Below, in pieces: positions 52,460 to 61,420 of a stretch of 64,000 nucleotides of DNA. Source of the DNA: Novosphingobium sp. (GTDB taxonomy: Bacteria; Pseudomonadota; Alphaproteobacteria; Sphingomonadales; Sphingomonadaceae); contig NZ_JAPZQX010000003.1 in the NCBI RefSeq assembly GCF_027531025.1, positions 472,190 through 536,189 on the forward strand, read 5' to 3'. The translations under genes were made by a program, and so were the position numbers. The number at the start of each line of letters is the position of its first letter. Within the stretch, counting starts at the first letter, position 1. The notes under the pieces were generated by a model. The model was not told the DNA's origin, searched no databases, and saw only the letters and a program-made list of their open reading frames with translations.

Positions 52460-53668
52460 ATGTTCAACGATTTCTACGGGCTGACCGGACGGCCATTCCA
52501 GCTGACGCCTGATCCGGCGTTCTATTTCGAGAGCCTGACGCACCGTAAGGCGCTGTCCTACCTGTCCTATGGCCTGGCTCAGGGCGAAGGCTTCGTGGTG
52601 ATCACGGGCGAGGTTGGGGCAGGCAAGTCCACCCTGGTCGCGCATCTGATGGCCACGATCGACCCGGCCCGGCTGACGGCTGCTCAGATCGTGACCAGCA
52701 AGCTTGATGGCGAGGAACTGGTCCATGTCGTGGCCCAGGCCTTTGGCCTGATTGTCGACGGGCATGACAAGGCATCGGCGCTGGGCGCGATCGAGGCCTT
52801 CCTGCATGACGAGGCCCGCGCCGGGCGGCGCTGCCTGCTGGTGGTCGATGAAAGCCAGAACCTTCAGTTCGAGGCGCTGGAGGAACTGCGGATGCTGTCC
52901 AACTTCCAGCTGGGCGCGCATCCCCTGCTGCAGACCCTGCTGCTCGGCCAGCCGGAATTCCGCGACACGATCCAGGGCCATCCCCAGCTGGAGCAACTGC
53001 GCCAGCGCGTGATCGCCGCCCATCACCTTGAGGCGATGGAGCTGGGCGAGGTGCAGCCCTATATCGAGCATCGCCTGAAATGCGTGGGCTGGACCGGCAA
53101 TCCGCAGTTTGACCAGCGCGTCTTCACCGAACTTTACGAGGCTTCGGGCGGGGTGCCGCGCCGGATCAACCAGATCTGCAACCGCCTGATGATGCTGGGT
53201 GCGGTGGAACAGCGCACCCGGATCGACGGGGCCATGCTGAGCCAGGTGCTGGACGAACTGGAAATCGACGGCACGCTGCAGTTGAAGCGTCCGGCCCCGC
53301 AGGTTGCACCGCAGCCGGCTGCGGTCGAGGCGCCGTCTGCCGCCCGGGTTGCTGCAAACGCCGCGCCGTTTGCAGCCCCCGTCGCGCCAACCGAAGTGGC
53401 GGGAGTGGCGCTGGCGCATTTGCAGGCCATGCTGGCCGAGCGCGATGCCCAGATTGCCGAACTGCAGCAGGCCGTCATCGAACTGGCTAACGAGCAGGAA
53501 GCGGCCGCTCCCCAGCAGGGTGTTTCGGCCGATGTCGTTGCCGCGCTGGAGAACCGTTTCGAGGCGCTCGAAGCCAAGATGATCGAGCAGGAGCGGACCA
53601 TCCGCCACACCCTGACCATGCTGATCGAGTGGATCGAGGCCGAAGACGCCGATCGCGCCGCGGCCTGA
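52460..53668 (+). CDS. XrtA-associated AAA ATPase
   Basis: The 402-residue protein is an ExeA-like ATPase. Walker A GEVGAGKST has Lys56, Walker B is LLVVDESQNL, and the sensor region GVPRRINQICNRLM is conserved. A Pro/Ala-rich linker (about 275-320) leads to a coiled-coil tail (VVAALENRFEALEAKMIEQERTI). GGAGGATTTGAGG precedes the ATG at 52460. A role in assembling or regulating the export machine is likely. Confidence 0.92.
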   Translation: MFNDFYGLTGRPFQLTPDPAFYFESLTHRKALSYLSYGLAQGEGFVVITGEVGAGKSTLVAHLMATIDPARLTAAQIVTSKLDGEELVHVVAQAFGLIVDGHDKASALGAIEAFLHDEARAGRRCLLVVDESQNLQFEALEELRMLSNFQLGAHPLLQTLLLGQPEFRDTIQGHPQLEQLRQRVIAAHHLEAMELGEVQPYIEHRLKCVGWTGNPQFDQRVFTELYEASGGVPRRINQICNRLMMLGAVEQRTRIDGAMLSQVLDELEIDGTLQLKRPAPQVAPQPAAVEAPSAARVAANAAPFAAPVAPTEVAGVALAHLQAMLAERDAQIAELQQAVIELANEQEAAAPQQGVSADVVAALENRFEALEAKMIEQERTIRHTLTMLIEWIEAEDADRAAA

Positions 53669-53684
53669 ACGAAGGAAACGGACG

Positions 53685-54563
53685 GTGGCAGCCATTCCCG
53701 ACCGGATCGTCAACGGCCTGTCCGTCGATGTCGAGGACTGGTTCCAGGTCGGTGCCTTCGAGGGCGTGATCGACCGGGCTGCCTGGGATGCGTTGCCCGA
53801 CCGGGTTGTGCGCAATGTCGACGAGATCCTCGCGCTGTTCGCGGCCTGCGAGGTGAAGGCGACTTTCTTCACCCTCGGCTGGGTGGCACAGCGGCATGGC
53901 CCGCTGATGCGCCGGATCGTCGAGGCCGGACATGAACTTGCCAGCCATGGTTGGGACCATGCGCGGGTCTTCACGCTGGGCAGGGAGGCCTTCGCGGCCG
54001 ATGTCGAGCGCGCCCGCAAGGTGCTGGAGGATGCTTCGGGGGTAGCGATCACCGGCTATCGCGCGCCTAGCTTCTCGATCGACCAGCGCACGCCCTGGGC
54101 CTATGACGTGCTGGCAGAGCAAGGCTATGCCTACAGCTCCAGCGTCGCGCCGATCGTCCACGATCACTATGGCTGGCGCGAGGCACCGCGCTTTGCCTTT
54201 CGCCCGCTTGATGGGAGCGATCTGGTCGAGATCCCGGTCACCACGGCCGAGTTCGCCGGGCGGCGGCTGGCGGCGGGCGGGGGCGGGTTCTTCCGGGTCC
54301 TGCCCTATGCCTTTTCGCGTTGGGCGATCCGCCAGGTCAACGGGACCGACCGGCGCCCGGCCGTGTTCTATTTCCACCCGTGGGAGATCGACCCGGCCCA
54401 GCCGCGCGTTCCCGGCGCGCCGCTGCGCTCGCGGCTGCGGCATTACACCAATCTCTCGGCGATGGCCGGCAAGCTGGAGCAGCTGATCCGCGACTTCTCG
54501 TGGGGCCGGATGGACGAGCTGGCCCGGCGCGAGGCCCGGCAGGCCCTGGACCTGGCCGCGTGA
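53685..54563 (+). CDS. XrtA-associated polysaccharide deacetylase
   Basis: The 292-residue NodB-like deacetylase starts at GTG 53685 (AAGGAAACG upstream). SVDVEDWFQV carries the catalytic Asp pair, LASHGWDHARV the metal-binding His pair, and GYRAPSFSI the substrate site. It probably removes acetyl groups from the exopolysaccharide or its precursor in the periplasm or cytoplasm; no signal peptide is seen. Its stop overlaps the next GTG as GTGA. Confidence 0.93.
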   Translation: MAAIPDRIVNGLSVDVEDWFQVGAFEGVIDRAAWDALPDRVVRNVDEILALFAACEVKATFFTLGWVAQRHGPLMRRIVEAGHELASHGWDHARVFTLGREAFAADVERARKVLEDASGVAITGYRAPSFSIDQRTPWAYDVLAEQGYAYSSSVAPIVHDHYGWREAPRFAFRPLDGSDLVEIPVTTAEFAGRRLAAGGGGFFRVLPYAFSRWAIRQVNGTDRRPAVFYFHPWEIDPAQPRVPGAPLRSRLRHYTNLSAMAGKLEQLIRDFSWGRMDELARREARQALDLAA

Positions 54564-55633
54564 ACGCACCGTTCCGCCTTGATGACCGGGTGGTCGAAAT
54601 CAACCTGGCCGATCCGGGCGAGGCCGCGCGGGTCGAGGCCTTTGTCGCTGCGCAGCCTGCGGCGACCCCGTTTCACCGCCCGGCCTGGCTGACGGCGGTT
54701 GCGGCAGGCAGCGACAATCGCCCGCTGCTGCTGGCGATCGAGCGCGGCGGCATGATCGCGGCGATCTTGCCGCTGCTCGACGTGCGTTCGCCGCTGTTCG
54801 GCAAGGTGCTAGTCTCCAGCGGCTTTGGCGTCGGTGGCGGGATCCTTGCCGAGCGCGCGGGCGATGCCGACCTTTTGCTCGAAGCGGCCGAGCGCGCGGC
54901 GCTGGAGCGCGGCTGTCCGACCATCGAATTGCGCGGCGGGCCTCTGCCTGTGGGACGCGATGGCTGGCGGGTGCGCAGCGATAGCCACTGCGGCTATGTC
55001 GCCGAGCTCGCCCCCGATGACGAAGCGCAGCTGGCCGCGATCCCCCGAAAGCAGCGCGCCGAGGTTCGCAAGGGGCTGGCTGCGGACCTGGCGGTCCGGA
55101 TCGGCACTGGCCCAGATGACCGGGCCGCGCATTACGCGGTCTATGCCGAAAGCGTCCGCAACCTCGGCACGCCGGTCTTCCCGAAGCGGTTGTTTGCGCA
55201 GGTGCTCGATACCTTTGGCCCCGATGCCGATATCCTGACCGTGTTCCACCGGGGCGCGCCGGTGGCGAGCGTCCTCTCGCTGTATCATGGCGGCGCGGTC
55301 ATGCCCTATTGGGGCGGGGGTACCCGCGCCGCGCGGGCCCTGCGCGCCAACGACCGGATGTATTTCGAACTGATGCTGCACGCCTGCCGGCGCGGTTGCG
55401 GCTCGTTCGACTTTGGCCGCTCCAAGGTCAATTCCGGGGCCGGGGACTTCAAGAAGAACTGGGGCTTTGCGGCCAGCCCGCTTAGCTATGCCACCTGGAC
55501 TGCGCCGGGTGCCGAGCCCCGCGATGCCGATCCGACCAGCGCGCGCCATGCCCGGCGGATCGCGCTGTGGAAGCGCCTGCCGCTGCCATTCGCCAACCTG
55601 TTCGGGCCGTTTATTTCCCGGGGGCTGGCATGA
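54560..55633 (+). CDS. FemAB-family XrtA-associated protein
   Basis: The 357-residue protein starts at GTG 54560, inside the stop of the deacetylase. It has the double GNAT fold of FemAB-type aminoacyltransferases: ERGCPTIELRGGPLP, RKGLAADLAVRI in the donor-binding region, and the substrate stretch SKVNSGAGDFKKNWGF. Such proteins transfer aminoacyl or related groups to cell-surface amines. A second GNAT/FemAB-like protein is encoded at 43437-44450 in the same locus. It overlaps the glycosyltransferase gene (ATGA). Confidence 0.9.
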   Translation: MNAPFRLDDRVVEINLADPGEAARVEAFVAAQPAATPFHRPAWLTAVAAGSDNRPLLLAIERGGMIAAILPLLDVRSPLFGKVLVSSGFGVGGGILAERAGDADLLLEAAERAALERGCPTIELRGGPLPVGRDGWRVRSDSHCGYVAELAPDDEAQLAAIPRKQRAEVRKGLAADLAVRIGTGPDDRAAHYAVYAESVRNLGTPVFPKRLFAQVLDTFGPDADILTVFHRGAPVASVLSLYHGGAVMPYWGGGTRAARALRANDRMYFELMLHACRRGCGSFDFGRSKVNSGAGDFKKNWGFAASPLSYATWTAPGAEPRDADPTSARHARRIALWKRLPLPFANLFGPFISRGLA

Positions 55634-56868
55634 CCAACGAAATCCTGTTCATTTCGCACCGGATGCCGTTCCCGCCCGATCGGGGCGACAAGATCCGCTC
55701 GCACCATGTGCTGAAACGACTGGCGGCGCTGGCGCCGGTCCATGTCGCGACCTTCGCCGATGACGAACGCGATATTGCCGAGGAAGTGGAGCTGGCCGCC
55801 ATTGCCCGGTCCTATCGCCTGGTCCGACGGGTCAAGCCGCTGGTCCTGTCGGGCGTTCAGGCCATCGTCCAGAACAAGCCGGTCAGCCTGACTGCCTTTT
55901 CGAACAGCGAGCTGGCCGGTTACATCGAAACGGTCCTGCGGGAACGGCCGATCTCGACCATCTATGTCTTTTCCGGGCAGATGGGCCAGTACATCCCGGA
56001 CTGGTTCAAGGGGCGGGTCGTGTTCGATTTCGTCGATGTCGATTCGGCCAAGTTCGAAGCCTATGCCGAGCGCGATACCGGGTTGCGGCGTTGGATCCAC
56101 GCGCGCGAGGCCCGGCTGCTTCAGGCCGAGGAAGCCCGCCAGGCCGCGCGCGCCGATCTCAGCCTGCTGATCTCGCCCGAGGAGGCCGCCCTTTTCCGCG
56201 CGCGCCTGGCCCCGGAACAGGCGGCGGTCACCGATGTGCGATCGATGCGCAACGGGATCGAAAGCCGTTACTTCGATCCTGCGGCCGTACGGCCCGAACC
56301 GCGCCTGCTCGATTGCTCCGGCCCGCGCATCATCTTCACCGGGCAGATGGACTATGCCCCGAACATCGAGGCCGCACTGCGCGTGATCGAACGGTTGCTG
56401 CCCGGTATCCGCGAACTGCTGCCCAATGCCACCTTCCACGTGGTCGGGCGCAATCCCCCCGATGAGCTGACCCGGCATCACGAACGGGCCGGTGTTCATG
56501 TCTGGGGCGGGGTGGATGACATGCGGACCTGGCTGGCGGCGGCCGAGCTCGCGCTGGTACCGCTCGAAATCGCGCGCGGCATCCAGAACAAGGTGCTGGA
56601 AGCCATGGCAATGAACCTGCCGGTCGTGCTGACCCCTTCGGCCGCTACCGGGATCGGGGCGGTCGATGGACAGCATTTCGTGGTGGCTGATAGCGATGCC
56701 GAATTGATCGACCGGGTGACCGCGCTGCTCTCCCACCCCCGCCAGGGCTGGAGCATGGGGTTGGAAGCCCGCCGCTTCGTGGTTGACCACCTCAGCTGGC
56801 AAGCCAGCCTGGCGCCCCTCGCGGAAATGATCGGGGCAGCCGGCACGCAGCGGCGCAATGCCGCCTGA
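55630..56868 (+). CDS. XrtA-system glycosyltransferase
   Basis: This 412-residue GT-B (GT4-like) glycosyltransferase shows the N-terminal SHRMPFPPDRGDKIRSHHVLKRLA, a first Rossmann half with SGQMGQYIP, and the C-terminal nucleotide-sugar site FTGQMDYAPNIEAALRVIERLLP, HVVGRNPPDELT and EIARGIQNKVLEAMAMNLPVVLT. It belongs to the TIGR03087-type family of PEP-CTERM/XrtA loci. The ATG at 55630 overlaps the FemAB stop; its end overlaps the exosortase start by eleven bases. Confidence 0.92.
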   Translation: MTNEILFISHRMPFPPDRGDKIRSHHVLKRLAALAPVHVATFADDERDIAEEVELAAIARSYRLVRRVKPLVLSGVQAIVQNKPVSLTAFSNSELAGYIETVLRERPISTIYVFSGQMGQYIPDWFKGRVVFDFVDVDSAKFEAYAERDTGLRRWIHAREARLLQAEEARQAARADLSLLISPEEAALFRARLAPEQAAVTDVRSMRNGIESRYFDPAAVRPEPRLLDCSGPRIIFTGQMDYAPNIEAALRVIERLLPGIRELLPNATFHVVGRNPPDELTRHHERAGVHVWGGVDDMRTWLAAAELALVPLEIARGIQNKVLEAMAMNLPVVLTPSAATGIGAVDGQHFVVADSDAELIDRVTALLSHPRQGWSMGLEARRFVVDHLSWQASLAPLAEMIGAAGTQRRNAA

Positions 56869-58405
56869 AGCCACCCTGAGCCTCTCCGCCACGGCGGATG
56901 ATCTGCGCTGGCGCCAGGCGCTGGTGCGGCTTGGCGGCGTCTGGCTGGCCCTGATCCTGGCCTTCCTGCCGGATTGGCGGGACATGGCGGTGCAGTGGTG
57001 GGACAGCTCCACCTACAACCATATCCTGCTGGTCCCGGCGATCCTGGGCTGGCTGGTCTGGCTACGGTTTGACCAGTTGCGCCAGCTTGTCCCGCAGGCC
57101 TGGGGTCCCGGCGCGGCCTTTGTCGCGGTTGCCCTGGCGCTGTGGGTGCTGGGCGCGTTCTCCGGCTTCAACCTGTTCCGTCACGCCGGGGCCGTGGCGC
57201 TCTTGCCCGCCAGCGTGATCCTGCTGCTGGGGCCGCGCGTGGCGGTCGGGCTGCTGTTTCCGCTGTGCTACATGGCCTTTCTCGTCCCGTTCGGTGACGA
57301 ACTGGTTCCGGCGCTGCAAACGCTGACCGCCGTGCTGACTATTGCGCTGGTTCACCTCAGCGGGATTCCGGCCGTGGTCAACGGCGTGCTGATCGATACG
57401 CCGGCCGGCCTGTTCGAAGTGGCCGAAGCCTGTTCGGGGGTGAAGTTCCTGATCGCCATGGTGGCGCTGGGCGCGCTGGTGGCGAATGTCTGCTTCCGGT
57501 CCTGGCGCCGCCGGATCCTGTTCATGCTGCTCTGCGTGGTCGTGCCGATCCTCGCCAACGGGGTGCGCGCCTGGGGCACGATCTACATCGCCCAGTATGT
57601 CGGCGCCGAAGTTGCCGGGGGCTATGACCACATCATCTATGGCTGGGTCTTCTTTGCCGTGGTGATCGGCGCGATCCTTGGCCTGTCGTGGCGCTACTTC
57701 GATCGCGGAGTGGACGAACCGATGATCGACGCGGCGCAGATCAACCAGCTTGACTGGCTGGACCGCATCTCGCGCCGTCCGCTGGCCGATTGGCTGGCTG
57801 TGCTGCTGTGCGGAGCGCTGGTCCTGGGTGCGCAAGGGTGGGCGCGGGCGGCCGAACGCCTTGCTGCGCCGCTGCCGGGGCAGATCTTCCTGCCGGAAGT
57901 GCCGGGCTGGCAGCGGGTGGACTATGCGCCCGCTACCTGGTGGGAACCGCGCGCCAGCGGGGCGCAGCATCGCCTGCTGGGCCGCTATGCCGATCGTGAC
58001 GGGCGGCAGGTCGACGTGTTCCTGGCGCTTTACGACCGCCAGGGCGAGGGGCGCGAAGCCAGCGGCTTTGGCGAAGGGGCGCTGATGCCGGACAGCCCCT
58101 GGGCCTGGATCGGGGCTGGTCCTGCCAGTGCCGGAGCGAGGAGCGACCGCCTGATGGCCAATGGCAGGACCGAACGGCTGACCCAGACCTATTTCCGCCA
58201 CGCCGACTTGCTGAGCGGGAGCGCGCTGCGGCTCAAGCTTGCGACGATGCAGGATCGCCTGCTGCTGCAACGCCAGCCGACGGTCATGCTGATCCTCTCG
58301 ACCGAGCAGGGTTCGGGCGAGGATGGCGGTGCCACGCTCGATCGCTTCCGTCAGTCCACCGGCCCGGTTGGCCCGTGGATAGACCGCATCGTCGCGCTTC
58401 GTTAA
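56858..58405 (+). CDS. xrtA: Exosortase A fused to an EpsI-type domain
   Basis: The exosortase half (about residues 20-285) has eight or more transmembrane segments and the three catalytic residues of the family: Cys192 in EACSGVKF, Arg237 in ANGVRAW and His258 in GYDHIIYGW. It would cut PEP-CTERM sorting signals and attach proteins at the surface. Residues about 300-515 are an EpsI/DUF3485 domain (LPEVPGWQRVDYAPATWWEPR onwards), a separate protein in some loci but here continuous with no stop between. It overlaps the glycosyltransferase gene and precedes the amidotransferase by twelve bases. Confidence 0.93.
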   Translation: MPPEATLSLSATADDLRWRQALVRLGGVWLALILAFLPDWRDMAVQWWDSSTYNHILLVPAILGWLVWLRFDQLRQLVPQAWGPGAAFVAVALALWVLGAFSGFNLFRHAGAVALLPASVILLLGPRVAVGLLFPLCYMAFLVPFGDELVPALQTLTAVLTIALVHLSGIPAVVNGVLIDTPAGLFEVAEACSGVKFLIAMVALGALVANVCFRSWRRRILFMLLCVVVPILANGVRAWGTIYIAQYVGAEVAGGYDHIIYGWVFFAVVIGAILGLSWRYFDRGVDEPMIDAAQINQLDWLDRISRRPLADWLAVLLCGALVLGAQGWARAAERLAAPLPGQIFLPEVPGWQRVDYAPATWWEPRASGAQHRLLGRYADRDGRQVDVFLALYDRQGEGREASGFGEGALMPDSPWAWIGAGPASAGARSDRLMANGRTERLTQTYFRHADLLSGSALRLKLATMQDRLLLQRQPTVMLILSTEQGSGEDGGATLDRFRQSTGPVGPWIDRIVALR

Positions 58406-58417
58406 GCGCTTCATCCC

Positions 58418-60316
58418 ATGTGCGGAATCGCGGGCATCTTTCACCTGGCCACGCCCAAGCCGGTCGACCCGGCGCGGATCGAGCGGATGTGCGGGGCCAT
58501 GGCCCATCGCGGGCCGGATGGGCAGGGGGTGTGGACCGCACCCGGCGTTGGGCTGGGCCACGTCCGCCTGTCGATCATCGATCTGGCCGGATCGCCCCAG
58601 CCAATGGCGGCCAGCGATGGCCGGGCGATGCTGGTCTTCAATGGCGAGATCTACAATTTCCGCGAACTGCGCGAGGAACTGCGCGCTGCCGGGGCCGAGT
58701 TCCGGACCGACGGCGATAGCGAGGTGATCCTGGCCGCCTGGCAGCGCTGGGGCCCGGATTGCCTGCCGCGCCTGCATGGGATGTTCGCCTTCGCGATTTA
58801 TGACCTGACGGCCCGCACGCTGTTCCTGGCGCGTGACCGCCTGGGCGTGAAGCCGCTGTTCTATGCCCCATTGAGCGATGGCAGCCTGGCTTTTGCTTCC
58901 GAACTCAAGGGCCTGCTGGCCCACCCGCTACTGCGGCGCGAGGTCGATCCGCTGGCGGTGGAGGATTACCTCGCATGGGGCTATGTCCCCGATCACCGCT
59001 CGATCCTGGCCGGGGTCCACAAGCTGCCGGCCGGGCACAGCCTGCTGCTGCGCCATGGCGCCCCGTTGCCCAAGCCAGCCCAGTGGTGGGATGTCAGCTT
59101 CGCCCACCGCCGCCAGGGCCGCGCCGCCGATCTGGAAGCGGAACTGCTGCATCTGCTGCGTCAGGCCGTCACTTCGCGGATGGTGGCCGATGTGCCGCTG
59201 GGGGCCTTCCTGTCTGGCGGCGTCGACAGTTCGAGCGTGGTCGCGCTGATGGCGGAAGCCAGCCAGGTACCCGTCAAGACCTGTTCGATCGGGTTCGACG
59301 AGGCGGCGCTGGACGAAACCGCCTATGCAAAACTCGTGGCCGAACGGTTCGGTACCGATCACCATGTTCGCCTCGTTGGCAGCGACGATTTCGAGCAGGT
59401 CGACAACCTTGTCGGCATGTTTGACGAGCCCTTTGCCGATGCCTCGGCCTTGCCGACCTGGCGGGTCAGCCAACTGGCGCGTGAAACCGTCACCGTCGCG
59501 TTGTCGGGCGATGGCGCTGACGAGGCCCTGGTCGGCTATCGCCGCCACCGCTTCCATCATGCCGAGGAGCAGGTGCGCGCGCTTGTTCCGGCGGCGCTGC
59601 GCGGGCCGGTATTCGGGGGGCTGGGCGCGATCTATCCCAAGGCCGACTGGGCGCCGCGACCAATGCGGGCCAAGGCCACGTTCCAGGCGCTCGCGCTTGA
59701 CGGGGCCGATGGTTATGCCCGCGCCGTCGGCTTTACCCCGCCGGAACTGCGCGACCGGCTCTACTCGCCGGAATTCCTGCGGCTGCGCGGTGATTACCGG
59801 GCTGAGCAGCCCTTTACCGAGCTGATGCGCAGCGCACCCGCGCGGTCGGGTCTGGACCGGGCGCAATATGCCGATCTCAAGTTCTGGCTGCCGGGCGATA
59901 TCCTGACCAAGGTCGATCGTACCTCGATGGCGGTCAGCCTCGAAGCGCGCGAGCCGCTGCTCGATCACCGCCTGATCGAATTCGCCGCAGCCCTGCCAGA
60001 GCGGCTGCGGCTGCGCGGCGGGCAGGGCAAGTGGCTGATGAAGCAGGCGATGCGGCGCTATTTGCCCGACGAGGTGCTGTTCCGGCCCAAGCAGGGCTTT
60101 GTCACCCCGATCAGCCAGTGGCTGCGTGGTCCGCTGGCCGGATCGGCACGGGCCATTGGCAGCAGCGCGGCCCTGGCCCGGACCGGCTGGTTCGATGCTC
60201 CGTCCCTCGCGCGCATTGCCGAAGAGCACATAAGTGGCAGTACTGATCATGGCCGCCTGCTGTGGCAGCTCCTGATGCTGGACCGTTCGCTGGCCCGGCT
60301 GGGGATCATTTCCTGA
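58418..60316 (+). CDS. XrtA-system asparagine-synthase-like amidotransferase
   Basis: The 632-residue protein has an N-terminal glutaminase domain with Cys2 (MCGIAGIF) and a C-terminal synthetase domain with the ATP-pyrophosphatase loop LSGGVDSSSV and DGADEALVGYRRH. In XrtA loci this enzyme is thought to amidate a sugar acid of the polysaccharide. It is the last gene of the co-directional block; 72 bases separate it from an unrelated ABC exporter. Confidence 0.93.
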   Translation: MCGIAGIFHLATPKPVDPARIERMCGAMAHRGPDGQGVWTAPGVGLGHVRLSIIDLAGSPQPMAASDGRAMLVFNGEIYNFRELREELRAAGAEFRTDGDSEVILAAWQRWGPDCLPRLHGMFAFAIYDLTARTLFLARDRLGVKPLFYAPLSDGSLAFASELKGLLAHPLLRREVDPLAVEDYLAWGYVPDHRSILAGVHKLPAGHSLLLRHGAPLPKPAQWWDVSFAHRRQGRAADLEAELLHLLRQAVTSRMVADVPLGAFLSGGVDSSSVVALMAEASQVPVKTCSIGFDEAALDETAYAKLVAERFGTDHHVRLVGSDDFEQVDNLVGMFDEPFADASALPTWRVSQLARETVTVALSGDGADEALVGYRRHRFHHAEEQVRALVPAALRGPVFGGLGAIYPKADWAPRPMRAKATFQALALDGADGYARAVGFTPPELRDRLYSPEFLRLRGDYRAEQPFTELMRSAPARSGLDRAQYADLKFWLPGDILTKVDRTSMAVSLEAREPLLDHRLIEFAAALPERLRLRGGQGKWLMKQAMRRYLPDEVLFRPKQGFVTPISQWLRGPLAGSARAIGSSAALARTGWFDAPSLARIAEEHISGSTDHGRLLWQLLMLDRSLARLGIIS

Positions 60317-60388
60317 CCATGCCTTGACCGCCTGCGCGCTTAGGCTAGCTTCCCCCTGAATCCATTGGATTCAAACGGGAGAGCAGGG

Positions 60389-61411
60389 ATGGGCGAACAG
60401 CCCGCAGGGGTCGCAGGGAAACGCCGTTTGCGGACGGTGATTATTGTCGCGGTGGTGGCTGTTGCGGCCTATTTCGGCGGGCGGGCGCTGGGTCTGTGGG
60501 GCGCGGACGATGGCCGCCTCAAGCTCTATGGCAATGTCGAGATCCGCGAAGTCCAGCTGGGCTTTCGCGTCGGCGGCCGGATCGACCGGATCCTGGTTGA
60601 CGAGGGCGATATGGTGAAGCCGGGCGAGGTTCTGGCCCGGCTCGATACCCGCCCGATCGACGATCGCCTGGCCGGAGCTGACGCTCGCTACGAAGCGGCC
60701 AGCGCCTCCGCGAGCCGCGATGTGAACGGCCTGCGACCGCAGGAGATCGGTAGCGCCCGGGCCGCGGTGACGGCGGCCGAGGCCCGCCTTGCCGAAGCGC
60801 GGCGACAGTTTGATCGACGCCGGGCCCTGGTCGACAAAGGGTTCATCAGCCGCGCCGATGTCCAGACCGCCGAGGCTGAAGTTCAGGCCGCGACTGCGGC
60901 GCTGGCCACCGCGCGCAACCAGCTCTCGCTGGCCGAGGAAGGCGTCCGCGCCGAGGATCGAGCTGCCAGCGCCGCCACGCGTAATGTCGCCGAGGCCGAG
61001 CGCCGCGCGGTCCAGACCGACCTCTCCGATGCCTATCTCATCGCCGTCGAAGGCGGTCAGGTCCTGACCCGCGCGCGGGAGGCCGGGGCGATTGTCCAGC
61101 CTGGGCAGACAGTGCTGACCCTGGCGTTGACCCAGCCCGTGCGGGTGCGGGCCTACGTCTCGGGCGCGGACCTGCCGAAGATTCGCCCGGGCATGAGTGT
61201 GACCGTTTCGACCGATGGCACGACCCAGACCTGGCCCGCAAAGATCGGCTTCATTTCGGGCGTGGCCGAGTTCACGCCGAAGACCGTACAGACCGAGCAG
61301 CTGCGGACCGATCTGGTCTATCGGGTGCGACTGACGGTCGAGGACCCCACCGGCGCGTTGCGCCAGGGCCAGCCGGTCACCGTGCACGTTCCCGCCAGCG
61401 GAAAGCGCTGA
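60389..61411 (+). CDS. HlyD-family periplasmic adaptor (YbhG-like)
   Basis: The 340-residue adaptor has an N-terminal membrane anchor (TVIIVAVVAVAAYFGGRALG), a lipoyl half GYNVEIREVQ-like region (GNVEIREVQLGFRVGGRID), a long coiled-coil hairpin (about 95-210, heavy in Ala/Glu/Arg), and the second lipoyl and barrel region ending QPVTVHVPASGKR. GGGAGAG precedes the ATG at 60389. With the ATPase and permeases it should form an exporter linking the inner membrane to an outer-membrane channel. Confidence 0.9.
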   Translation: MGEQPAGVAGKRRLRTVIIVAVVAVAAYFGGRALGLWGADDGRLKLYGNVEIREVQLGFRVGGRIDRILVDEGDMVKPGEVLARLDTRPIDDRLAGADARYEAASASASRDVNGLRPQEIGSARAAVTAAEARLAEARRQFDRRRALVDKGFISRADVQTAEAEVQAATAALATARNQLSLAEEGVRAEDRAASAATRNVAEAERRAVQTDLSDAYLIAVEGGQVLTRAREAGAIVQPGQTVLTLALTQPVRVRAYVSGADLPKIRPGMSVTVSTDGTTQTWPAKIGFISGVAEFTPKTVQTEQLRTDLVYRVRLTVEDPTGALRQGQPVTVHVPASGKR

Positions 61412-61420
61412 AGGCCGGGC

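Noticed and set aside
41646..60316. A PEP-CTERM substrate protein within the XrtA locus
   Set aside because: None of the translated genes ends in a VPEP motif with a hydrophobic helix and Arg-rich tail.
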